From Armatimonadetes bacterium UBA5352 (GTDB lineage: Bacteria > Armatimonadota > Zipacnadia > Zipacnadales > UBA5352), in the NCBI GenBank assembly GCA_002411015.1, contig DHPY01000078.1, positions 1 through 14,919 of the forward strand: DNA of 14,919 nucleotides. Direction: 5' to 3'. Below the pieces are notes generated by a model. The model had not been told where the DNA came from and did no database searches. It saw nothing but the letters and a program-made list of their open reading frames with translations. Both the position numbers and the translations under genes were made by a program. Positions 6,520-13,097 of this stretch are shown here, piece after piece. How positions within the stretch are numbered: position 1 is the first letter of the stretch; each line of letters opens with the position of its first letter.

Positions 6520-9309
6520 CTATGCCGCGTGGTTTGCGTTGTCATCCTCTTTGCCGTGGTGCCGCACGAGCACGCGCGGGCTGATAAGCAGCCCCGGCAG
6601 CGCCAGGATCAGCACCCGCCCCCAGTCGTCGAGGGAGAGCGTGCCGAGGTCGAAGGTATCTCGTGCGGCCGGGATGTACATGAGCCCCGCGTGGAGCAGC
6701 AGCGAGATCACGACGGCGCCGAAGAGGTGCTTGTTCTGGAATCCCACGTTCCGGAAGGACTTGCGGTCAGACTGGCAGTTGAAGACGACGAAGAGCTCGA
6801 AGAGCACGATCTGGGTGAGGACCACGGTGTGTGCCATCCGCAGGGCCTGCTGACCCTCCGGGGGCATCATCTGGCCGTGACCGTAGTCCGCGAGAGCGAC
6901 CATGCCTGCGTAGTCGAAGCCGTGCGCATGCATCTCCCAGACGAAGCCACCGAGGGCGCCGACGGTGCAGAGGGTCGCCACGACAGCGAGGTAGGGGATC
7001 ATGTCGGCGAGCATGTTCTCCTTCGGGTCGCGTGGCGGGCGGCGCATGATATCCGGCTCGCTGGGGGTCATGCCAAGGGCCAGCGCGGGCAGGCCGTCGG
7101 TCACGAGGTTCACCCACAGGATCTGCAGCGGAAGCAGGGGTAGGGGCCACCCGGCGAGCACCGCGATCGAGATGATCAGCAGCTCACCGAAGTTCGCCGA
7201 CAGCAGGAAGCGCGTGAACTTGCGGATGTTGTCGTAGACTACGCGTCCCTCTTCGACCGCCGCGACGATGCTCGCGAAGTTGTCATCCGCGAGGACGATG
7301 TCGGAGACCTCGCGTGTGACGTCGGTGCCCTTCCTGGCCATCCCGACGCCGATGTCGGAGCGCTTGATGGCGGGAGCGTCGTTGATACCGTCACCGGTCA
7401 TGCCGACGATCTCGCCGCGCGCCTTGAGTGCCTCCAGGATGCGCACCTTGTGGTCGGGCGCCATGCGCGCGAAGACCGCGATCTCATCTATGGCGTCAGT
7501 GAGCTCCTCGTCGCTGATGGTATCGAGCTCGCGTCCATCCACCACGCGATCTCCGTTGAGCAGGCCGATGTCTCGGGCGATGGCGGCGGCTGTATCCTTG
7601 TGATCACCGGTGACCATCTTCACATCTATGCCCGCCTCGCGACAGCGCCTGATCGACTCGGCAACCTCCGGTCGCGGCGGATCGATCATCCCGACGATGC
7701 CGACGAAGGTCAGGTCGCGCTCAACGGTCTCGGCGTTGCATGGATCGCACAGTTCGTCCATCTCCCGCCGCGCGAGTGCAAGTACGCGCAGGGCGTCTGC
7801 GGCCATGTCGGAGACCGCTTCGAGGATCCTCGACCGCGTCTCGTCATCCATCTCAACGACCTGGCCGCCCCGGAGCACGCGAGTGCACTGCGGCAGGACG
7901 CTCTCAGCCGCGCCCTTGGTGGCCACGAAGTAGGCCACGTTGCTCCTATGGATGGTGCTCATGCGCTTGCGCGTTGAGTCGAAGCTGACCTCCTGCACGC
8001 GCGGGTACCGAGCGCGCAGTTCCTGTTCGTTGGTTCCAATCTTACGCGCGAGGGGAAGTAGCGCACCCTCAGTCGGGTCGCCGGATATGGTCCAGTCGCC
8101 GTCCTCGTGCAAACTTGAGTCGTTGCAGAGGACCGCTACCCGGGCCAACTCTCTGAGCGACGGTTGCTCGCCCGCTGGCCGATCGTCCAGCAGCACCTGG
8201 CCGGTCGGCGCGTAACCGTCGACCTCGACCTCGAAGGTGCCGTCACCGGTCCGGATGCGGACGACAGCCATCTCGTTGGCGGTCATCGTGCCGGTCTTAT
8301 CGCTGCAGATGACGGTGGTCGAGCCCAGCGCCTCGGCTGCGGAGAGCCGCTTCACGATGGCGTTACGCTGCGCCATGTTCCGGACGGAGATCGCGAGGGA
8401 GAGCGTGACGACTGCGGGCAGGCCCTCGGGAATCGCGGCCACTGCAAGACTGACCACGGCCATGAAGAGACCGAGCGGCTCGCGGTCGCGCACCAGCCAG
8501 CCGATCAGGAAGACGATCGCGCATAGGCCGATTACCACGATCAGCAGCCACGTGGCGAGGCGCTCGAGTTTCTGCTCGAGGCTGGTGTGCGTGGCGTCGG
8601 AGGAGCGGACCTGCTGGGCGATGCGGCCCATCTGGGTCTGCATGCCCGTCTCAGTGACAATCGCCCGACCGCGGCCGTAGGTGACATGGGTGCCCATGAA
8701 CACCTCAGCGCTGCGGTCGGCGAGATCGGTCTCCGGCGCGTTCGGGTCAACGTGCTTGCTGACAGGCACGGACTCTCCGGTGAGGAGCGCCTCGTCGGCC
8801 TCGAGGTTGAATGACTCGCTGACGCGGCCGTCTGCCGCGATCTTGTCGCCGGTCTCCAGCACCAGGATATCTCCCGGCACCACCTCGCGCGACTCCACCT
8901 CGACCTGCTTACCATCGCGCAGCACGGTGGCGGTGGGGGAGGCCATTCTCTGCAGCGCCTCCACGGCCTGCTCCGCGCGATACTCCTGCACGAAGCCGAG
9001 GATGGCGTTGATGATGACGATCGCCATGATGACGATCGCGTCAATCCGCTCGCCGATGACGAAGGACACCACCGCGGCGATCATCAGGACGATCACGAGG
9101 ATGTTCGCGAACTGGCGGAGGAAGATCTTCAGCGGATTCGGGCCGCCGCCACTATCCAGCTCGTTCGGGCCATGGTCTTCAAGACGACGGGCGGCTTCGC
9201 CGGCTGTCAGCCCGCTACCGCCATCGGTTGCCAGCAGATCGGCTACTTCTGCTGCATCACGAGCGTACCAGGCCTGGTCCTGCTGCCCCTGCTCGGACGG
9301 CTTCTGCAT
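6520..9309 (-). CDS. Ca2+-transporting P-type ATPase (SERCA/PMR1-like, P2A type)
   Basis: P2A ATPases pump Ca2+ out of the cytoplasm, driven by an aspartyl-phosphate cycle. The 929-aa product is full length, with an N-terminal cation-ATPase domain, about ten membrane segments and the A, P and N domains. Visible motifs are LLTGES (175-180, dephosphorylation loop), PEGLP (294-298) in segment 4, DKTGTMT (337-343, phosphorylated Asp337), KGAAES (465-470, nucleotide binding), MVTGDHKDT and TGDGINDAP (638-646). Residues matching the SERCA Ca2+ ligands are present: Glu295, Asn706 and Glu709 in SANFGE, Asn734 and Asp738 in VNLVTDGLP, and Glu838 in VLFELFVVFN. This supports Ca2+ over Na+/K+ or Mg2+, although Mn2+ cannot be excluded. 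GAGGAG lies 8 nt before the ATG. It lies 62 bp after rtcB and 53 bp before serS. Confidence 0.95.
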   Translation of the reverse strand: MQKPSEQGQQDQAWYARDAAEVADLLATDGGSGLTAGEAARRLEDHGPNELDSGGGPNPLKIFLRQFANILVIVLMIAAVVSFVIGERIDAIVIMAIVIINAILGFVQEYRAEQAVEALQRMASPTATVLRDGKQVEVESREVVPGDILVLETGDKIAADGRVSESFNLEADEALLTGESVPVSKHVDPNAPETDLADRSAEVFMGTHVTYGRGRAIVTETGMQTQMGRIAQQVRSSDATHTSLEQKLERLATWLLIVVIGLCAIVFLIGWLVRDREPLGLFMAVVSLAVAAIPEGLPAVVTLSLAISVRNMAQRNAIVKRLSAAEALGSTTVICSDKTGTMTANEMAVVRIRTGDGTFEVEVDGYAPTGQVLLDDRPAGEQPSLRELARVAVLCNDSSLHEDGDWTISGDPTEGALLPLARKIGTNEQELRARYPRVQEVSFDSTRKRMSTIHRSNVAYFVATKGAAESVLPQCTRVLRGGQVVEMDDETRSRILEAVSDMAADALRVLALARREMDELCDPCNAETVERDLTFVGIVGMIDPPRPEVAESIRRCREAGIDVKMVTGDHKDTAAAIARDIGLLNGDRVVDGRELDTISDEELTDAIDEIAVFARMAPDHKVRILEALKARGEIVGMTGDGINDAPAIKRSDIGVGMARKGTDVTREVSDIVLADDNFASIVAAVEEGRVVYDNIRKFTRFLLSANFGELLIISIAVLAGWPLPLLPLQILWVNLVTDGLPALALGMTPSEPDIMRRPPRDPKENMLADMIPYLAVVATLCTVGALGGFVWEMHAHGFDYAGMVALADYGHGQMMPPEGQQALRMAHTVVLTQIVLFELFVVFNCQSDRKSFRNVGFQNKHLFGAVVISLLLHAGLMYIPAARDTFDLGTLSLDDWGRVLILALPGLLISPRVLVRHHGKEDDNANHAA

Positions 9310-9371
9310 CAGCGATTCTCCTCAGACTGCGCGCGGCACAAGGATAACGGCAGTCAGACACCCGCGGGCGA

Positions 9372-10832
9372 TCAGCCCTTCACGACCGCCAGCGGCGTCA
9401 TCCGCGCAACGCGGCAGGAGATCCCCGCGCCATGCGTCACTGCCACCACTCGATCCACGTCCTTGTATGCGTAGGGCGCTTCCTCCGACAACGTCTTGAT
9501 CCCGGCCGCGCGGATCACGATCCCGCGTGAGCGCAGCTCCTCGGCAACCTCCGCCCCCGGCTGGCGCTTGATCGCGGCCTTCCGCGACATCTGCCGCCCG
9601 GCGCCGTGGCAGGTTGAGCCGAAGGTCTGCTGCATCGCCGCATCGGTGCCGCGCAGCAGCCACGAAGCGGTGCCCATGTCGCCGGGCACGATCACCGGCT
9701 GACCGACGGCGCGGTACCGCTTCGGCAGTTCCTCGCGGCCCCGCCCGAAGGCCCTCGTGGCGCCCTTGCGGTGTACGCAAAGCTGCCGCACGCGGCCCTC
9801 GACCTCGTGGTCCTCGAACTTGGCTACATTGTGCGCTACATCATACACCATTTCCAGCCCGAGGTGCGAGGTTCCTCGCCGAAGAACGCGCGCAAAGCCC
9901 TCCCGCACCCAGTGGCTGATGATCTGGCGGTTGCACCAGCCGTAGTTGGCCGCGCAGGCCATCGCGGCGAAGTAGGCCTCGCCCTCGGGAGAGCGGATGG
10001 GGGCGCAGGCAAGCTGCCGGTCAGGCAGCTCGAAGCCATACTTCTGCGCCGCGCGCTGCATCGGCTTGAGCGAGTCGTCGCAGACCTGGTAGCCGAAGCC
10101 GCGGGATCCCGTGTGGATCATCACGGTGATCTGCCCGGGGGCCTCGATGCCCATCGCCCGGGCCGCCTGCTCGTCGTAGATGCTCTCCACCCGCTGGATC
10201 TCCAGGAAGTGGTTGCCCGAGCCCACGGTGCCAAGCTGCGGCAGGCCGCGCTCCATCGCGCGCTCGGAGACAGCGGCCGGATCGGCGCCCTCCAGGCAGC
10301 CACGCTCCTCGGTGGCATCCAGGTCCTCGGGCGTCCCGTAGCCCTGGGAGACGGCCCAACCTGAGCCCTGCTCGAGCACGCGGTGGAGCTGCCTGTGGTC
10401 GAGGCGGATGCGGCCGGACTCGCCGACGCCGGCGGGCACGTCGCGGACGATCTGGTTGGCGAGCGCGTCGAGGTGCTCACGCACGTCGGCCTCCGTGAGG
10501 TCGCTGCGCAGCAGCCGCACGCCGCAGTTGATGTCATAGCCGACGCCGCCGGGGGAGATGACGCCCTGGTCGCAGTCGAACGCCGCAACGCCGCCGATCG
10601 GGAAGCCGTAGCCGTAGTGGCAGTCGGGCATCGCCATGGATGGGCCGACGATCCCGGGCATGCAGGCCACGTTCCGAAGCTGCGTGAGCGCCGCGTCGGT
10701 GCGCATCTGCTCGAACAGCTCGTCATCGGCGTAGAGGATGCCGTCGGTGAGCATGCAGGAGTCCGGATCGCGCGGGATGCGCCACCGGTAGTCGTCAAAG
10801 CGCTCGATCGTGCCGTCGAATGTCTCGGCCAT
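9372..10832 (-). CDS. rtcB: RtcB RNA-splicing ligase (3'-phosphate/cyclic phosphate to 5'-OH)
   Basis: RtcB joins RNA ends carrying 2',3'-cyclic phosphate or 3'-phosphate to 5'-OH ends, using GTP and Mn2+. It acts in RNA repair in bacteria. From the ATG at 10832 the product is 486 aa, as expected. The metal and catalytic set is complete: Cys103 in GYDINCGVR, His208 in GSGNHFLE, His240 in MIHTGSRG, His334 in DVAHNVAK, and His409 in CHGAGR, the histidine that becomes guanylylated. VHRKGATRA (353-361) and PGDMGTASW (383-391) are also typical. GGGAGG lies 7 nt before this ATG. An upstream in-frame start at 10880 would add 16 residues encoded by a hairpin repeat and is rejected. No archease partner gene is in the window. 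The gene lies between dciA and the ATPase gene. Confidence 0.97.
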   Translation of the reverse strand: MAETFDGTIERFDDYRWRIPRDPDSCMLTDGILYADDELFEQMRTDAALTQLRNVACMPGIVGPSMAMPDCHYGYGFPIGGVAAFDCDQGVISPGGVGYDINCGVRLLRSDLTEADVREHLDALANQIVRDVPAGVGESGRIRLDHRQLHRVLEQGSGWAVSQGYGTPEDLDATEERGCLEGADPAAVSERAMERGLPQLGTVGSGNHFLEIQRVESIYDEQAARAMGIEAPGQITVMIHTGSRGFGYQVCDDSLKPMQRAAQKYGFELPDRQLACAPIRSPEGEAYFAAMACAANYGWCNRQIISHWVREGFARVLRRGTSHLGLEMVYDVAHNVAKFEDHEVEGRVRQLCVHRKGATRAFGRGREELPKRYRAVGQPVIVPGDMGTASWLLRGTDAAMQQTFGSTCHGAGRQMSRKAAIKRQPGAEVAEELRSRGIVIRAAGIKTLSEEAPYAYKDVDRVVAVTHGAGISCRVARMTPLAVVKG

Positions 10833-10850
10833 CGTACTGCCTCCCTTCGC

Positions 10851-10869
10851 CGCAGGCTGGAAGCCCGCG
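10851..10869 (-). repeat. Small hairpin repeat with TCC loop
   Basis: On the minus strand, CGCGGGCT-TCC-AGCCTGCG forms an 8-bp stem with a 3-nt TCC loop. One pair is G-U, so the fold is fully paired only as minus-strand RNA, the direction in which the operon is transcribed. It lies just upstream of the rtcB Shine-Dalgarno and has the same design as the hairpin at 11730-11746. Confidence 0.6.
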
Positions 10870-10891
10870 CCACGGACCAACCTGGTTACAA

Positions 10892-10920
10892 CCGTGGGGC
10901 AGGCATCCTGCCTGCCAGCC
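10892..10920. repeat. 29-bp hairpin repeat, copy A
   Basis: Identical over 29 bp to copy B at 11834-11862. Its core GGCAGGCA-TCC-TGCCTGCC (10898-10916) is a perfect 8-bp stem with a TCC loop on the plus strand. It ends 5 nt past the stop codon of the DUF721 gene in the direction of transcription, so it would sit in the mRNA as a 3' hairpin. Confidence 0.85.
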
Positions 10921-10925
10921 GCCCG

Positions 10926-11573
10926 TCAGTGCTGCTGAAAGAACGCCGACAGCCCCTCGTGGCCGCCGCCCTGAGACGGCCGCTCCCGCGGGCGGCATGT
11001 CAGGCACCAGTCCGGGCTCTCGATATGCCACGCCCCGCAGCCGGGGCACTGCACGAAGCCGTGCTGCGAGCGCCAGATCGCCAGCCGCGCCTGCGCCAGC
11101 AGGAGCTCCTGGAGGCGCTGGCGCATCTCGCCCTCGATGTCGCGGGTGACCTCGAGGATCTCCTGCAGCCTCTCCTGCGGCACCTCGATGGCATCCAGCT
11201 CCTCAGGCGAGGGCGCGGTGGGAGGCTCGGGGGCGGCGGGCGGCAGATCGTCCATCACGCGGCCGACCGCAGCGCTGCTCGGGCGAATCTCCGCCACCAG
11301 CTCCTCCCCGAGCTGCTCGTTCAGCCGCCGGATCAGCTCGGGCGCATCGAGCTGCATCTGCTGCGCGCGCGGCGCCGAGTCGCAGCGCACGTAGAGCGTC
11401 CGGCCGCGCAGACTCACCACGTAGGTGTGCAGCGCGTACCACTCGCCCGCGATCTTCGGCCACGCGATGACGCACAGTGACTCGCGCGACTCATCGAGCA
11501 GCCCGGCGCTCTTCAGAAATGCCTGCAGCGCCTGGCCGGCCATCCGGATTGGGTTGCTGCGTCCCTCGGACAT
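10926..11573 (-). CDS. dciA: DUF721/DciA-like protein with C-terminal zinc-ribbon-like motif
   Basis: DciA (DUF721) is the widespread bacterial factor that helps load the DnaB helicase where DnaC is absent. The 215-aa product has the DUF721 fold at about 11-98: an N-terminal helix (ALQAFLKSAGL), the conserved VIAWPKIAGEW stretch (35-45) and strand LRGRTLYVRCDS (55-66), ending with helix ELIRRLNEQLG. A proline-rich linker (109-125) and a helical charged segment (129-168) follow. CPGC (176-179) and CLTC (190-193) then form a four-cysteine, zinc-ribbon-like site, which is not part of the basic DUF721 domain. The ATG at 11573 has GGAG 8 nt upstream; the longer frame to 11690 runs through repeat-rich DNA and is rejected. 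Position after dnaN-recF is the classic place for this family. Function is inferred from family and context. Confidence 0.87.
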   Translation of the reverse strand: MSEGRSNPIRMAGQALQAFLKSAGLLDESRESLCVIAWPKIAGEWYALHTYVVSLRGRTLYVRCDSAPRAQQMQLDAPELIRRLNEQLGEELVAEIRPSSAAVGRVMDDLPPAAPEPPTAPSPEELDAIEVPQERLQEILEVTRDIEGEMRQRLQELLLAQARLAIWRSQHGFVQCPGCGAWHIESPDWCLTCRPRERPSQGGGHEGLSAFFQQH

Positions 11574-11625
11574 GCTGTGCACTCCAGTGACCCTGCGCGA
11601 ACGACGTGGGCCGGGGTGGAACCTC

Positions 11626-11657
11626 CCGCTTCGCGGGACCCTCGCGCCGCGAAGCGG
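11626..11657. repeat. Perfect 10-bp inverted repeat upstream of dciA
   Basis: CCGCTTCGCG (11626-11635) and CGCGAAGCGG (11648-11657) pair fully around a 12-nt loop. It lies 53 bp upstream of the dciA start. No T-run follows it on the minus strand, so it is not a classic intrinsic terminator. Confidence 0.6.
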
Positions 11658-11833
11658 ACGCTCGGGCGGCCCCTCCATGACGACTTCCATGCCCCATGGC
11701 CGCTGCGGAAAGCCGTGTCGTTCATAGCGACGGGCTTCCAGCCCGTGAATCCGTTCAGACCTCTCCCCCCGGCCCCCGTTCCGGATGAGGGGGAGGTGCC
11801 GTGTCGTTCGTAGTGACGGGCTTCCCCGTCAAT

Positions 11834-11862
11834 CCGTGGGGCAGGCATCCTGCCTGCCAGCC
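11834..11862. repeat. 29-bp hairpin repeat, copy B, abutting the recF stop
   Basis: This copy is identical to copy A (10892-10920). It ends at 11862, the base directly next to the recF TGA (11863-11865). The core stem is 11840-11858. The same element follows the stop codons of two successive genes in the same orientation. Confidence 0.85.
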
Positions 11863-13005
11863 TCACGCCTCCGTCGCGCACCCGCCGCAACTCGCCGGCT
11901 CGCCGCCGGTGCCGATCAGGTGCGCATCCGCCACGCGATCCGCGAGGTGCTCCGGGCAGCATGCGCTCGTCACAATCATCTGCTCGTGGTCGCGGCTGAG
12001 GTCCAGCATCGCAGCGCCGCGGTCCGGGTCCAGCTCCGACAGGCAGTCATCCAGCAGCAGGATCGGCTGCTGCTCGGTGCGCGCCAGCGCCACCCGCGCC
12101 TGCGCGAGCTTCAGCGCCAGCGCCGCCGTCCGCTGCTGCCCCTGCGAGCCGAAGCGGCGGAGGTCCACGCCGTCAATCTCCAGCAGCATGTCATCGCGGT
12201 GCGGCCCAACCTGCGTCGAGCCGCGATCCACCTCACCCCGATGCGTCTCCTCGAGGCGCCGGTAGAATTCGTCTGCCAGCTCGCCATCGGCGTCCGCGGG
12301 CTCCACCGATGGCTCGTAGCGCACCACAAGTTGCTCGGCGCCGACGCCCAGGCGCTGATGCAGCGCCGCCGCCTCCGGCGCGAGGGCCGCGAGATACGCC
12401 GCGCGGTCGAGGGTGACGGGGACTCCCGACTCCACGAGCGCATGCGTCCACGGCCCCAGCACGTGGCCGTCGCTCTCGCGCCGCCCGAGGCTCTTCAACA
12501 CCTCGTTGCGCTGGCGCAGCGCGCGGCGGTAGCGCTGCAGGTCGTCAAGGTAGCGCGCGCTCATCTGCCCGAGCGCAGCGTTCAGGAACCGCCGCCGATC
12601 GGCGGGCGCGCCCTTCACCACGTCAAGCTCGCCCACCCAAAAGAGGATCGCCTGGATGCGCCCGATGATTTCGCGCGCGGAGGCCACTTCGCGCCCGTCC
12701 ACCTCCAGCGTCCGGGCGCTGGAGCGCTCACCAGACGGGTCGCCGAGGGTGGCGCGCAGCGTGAGTTCGCGGCCCTGCACCGCGAAGCGGCCGCTCACGC
12801 GCCCCCATGGCTGCCCGTGGCGCACCGCCGTGCGCGTTCGGCCGCCGCGAGGAGTGGTGGTGGTCGCGAGCAGGTAGATCGCCTCGAGGAGCGTGGTCTT
12901 TCCGGAGGCGTTCGGGCCGAGGATCACGTTCAGCCCCGGCCGGAACTCAAGCTCCGCCCGCTCGTAGCATCTGAAGTTCTCCAGCGTGAGTGATTGCAGA
13001 TACAT
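11863..13005 (-). CDS. recF: RecF recombination/replication repair ATPase
   Basis: RecF is an SMC-like, ABC-type ATPase that with RecO and RecR loads RecA at single-strand gaps and stalled forks. The 380-aa product is of normal length. Visible are the N-terminal LTLENFRCYE motif (7-15), Walker A GPNASGKT (30-37), the DRRRFLN stretch (136-142), STQVGPHRDD (263-272), the ABC signature FGSQGQQR (285-292) and Walker B ILLLDDCLSELD (315-326). The ATG at 13005 is chosen because MYLQSLTLENF is the conserved family start; its Shine-Dalgarno is weak. The C-terminus is odd in its cysteines: Cys349-Cys350 in TSACC and a CGGC pair (373, 376). It lies 92 bp after dnaN and is followed directly by a hairpin repeat. 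Confidence 0.95.
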   Translation of the reverse strand: MYLQSLTLENFRCYERAELEFRPGLNVILGPNASGKTTLLEAIYLLATTTTPRGGRTRTAVRHGQPWGRVSGRFAVQGRELTLRATLGDPSGERSSARTLEVDGREVASAREIIGRIQAILFWVGELDVVKGAPADRRRFLNAALGQMSARYLDDLQRYRRALRQRNEVLKSLGRRESDGHVLGPWTHALVESGVPVTLDRAAYLAALAPEAAALHQRLGVGAEQLVVRYEPSVEPADADGELADEFYRRLEETHRGEVDRGSTQVGPHRDDMLLEIDGVDLRRFGSQGQQRTAALALKLAQARVALARTEQQPILLLDDCLSELDPDRGAAMLDLSRDHEQMIVTSACCPEHLADRVADAHLIGTGGEPASCGGCATEA

Positions 13006-13031
13006 GATTCGCTGACATCCACAGACGATCA

Positions 13032-13055
13032 GGGCACAGACGGTCGCCTGTGCCC
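13032..13055 (-). terminator. Hairpin between dnaN and recF
   Basis: GGGCACAG (13032-13039) and CTGTGCCC (13048-13055) form a perfect 8-bp stem with an 8-nt loop, inside the 92-bp gap. A second small stem, GGCCC-GTAA-GGGCC (13084-13097), directly abuts the dnaN stop codon. There is no T-run, so these probably modulate read-through or mRNA stability rather than stop transcription. Confidence 0.45.
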
Positions 13056-13097
13056 ATGACACCATCTAACCAGTTCGACGCGCGGCCCGTAAGGGCC

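Larger units (their letters stand above)
11574..11862. repeat. Hairpin-dense recF-dciA gap
   Basis: This 289-bp gap has no gene but at least five inverted repeats: 11626-11657 (perfect 10-bp stem CCGCTTCGCG/CGCGAAGCGG, 12-nt loop), 11730-11746 (ACGGGCT-TCC-AGCCCGT), 11759-11797 (C-rich/G-rich stem with one bulge), 11815-11830 (GACGGG-CTTC-CCCGTC) and 11840-11858 (29-bp repeat core). A direct repeat headed GTGTCGTTC occurs at 11715-11753 and 11801-11836, allowing a 3-nt deletion. The structures look like extragenic palindromic repeats or a decayed small mobile array. Confidence 0.75.

Noticed and set aside
10833..10880. N-terminal extension of RtcB from an upstream start
   Set aside because: The extra residues are encoded by a hairpin repeat; the ATG at 10832 has a strong Shine-Dalgarno and gives the normal length.
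10383..11480. 365-codon plus-strand open frame opposite rtcB and dciA
   Set aside because: It is antisense to two well-supported genes, has Arg/Ala/Leu-rich content typical of GC-rich shadow frames and shows no family motif.
11574..11690. 39-residue N-terminal extension of the DUF721 protein
   Set aside because: It is Arg/Pro-rich and overlaps the perfect inverted repeat at 11626-11657; the ATG at 11573 has GGAG at good spacing and begins next to the conserved domain.
11574..11862. CRISPR array
   Set aside because: The repeats are few, unequal, self-complementary and irregularly spaced, and no cas gene is nearby.
10892..11862. Insertion sequence bounded by the two identical 29-bp repeats
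   Set aside because: The repeats are direct and the DNA between them is simply the dciA gene and part of its upstream gap, with no transposase or target-site duplication visible.
11785..12993. 402-codon plus-strand open frame opposite recF
   Set aside because: It lies entirely antisense to RecF, whose Walker motifs and signature are clear, and it begins inside the hairpin repeats.
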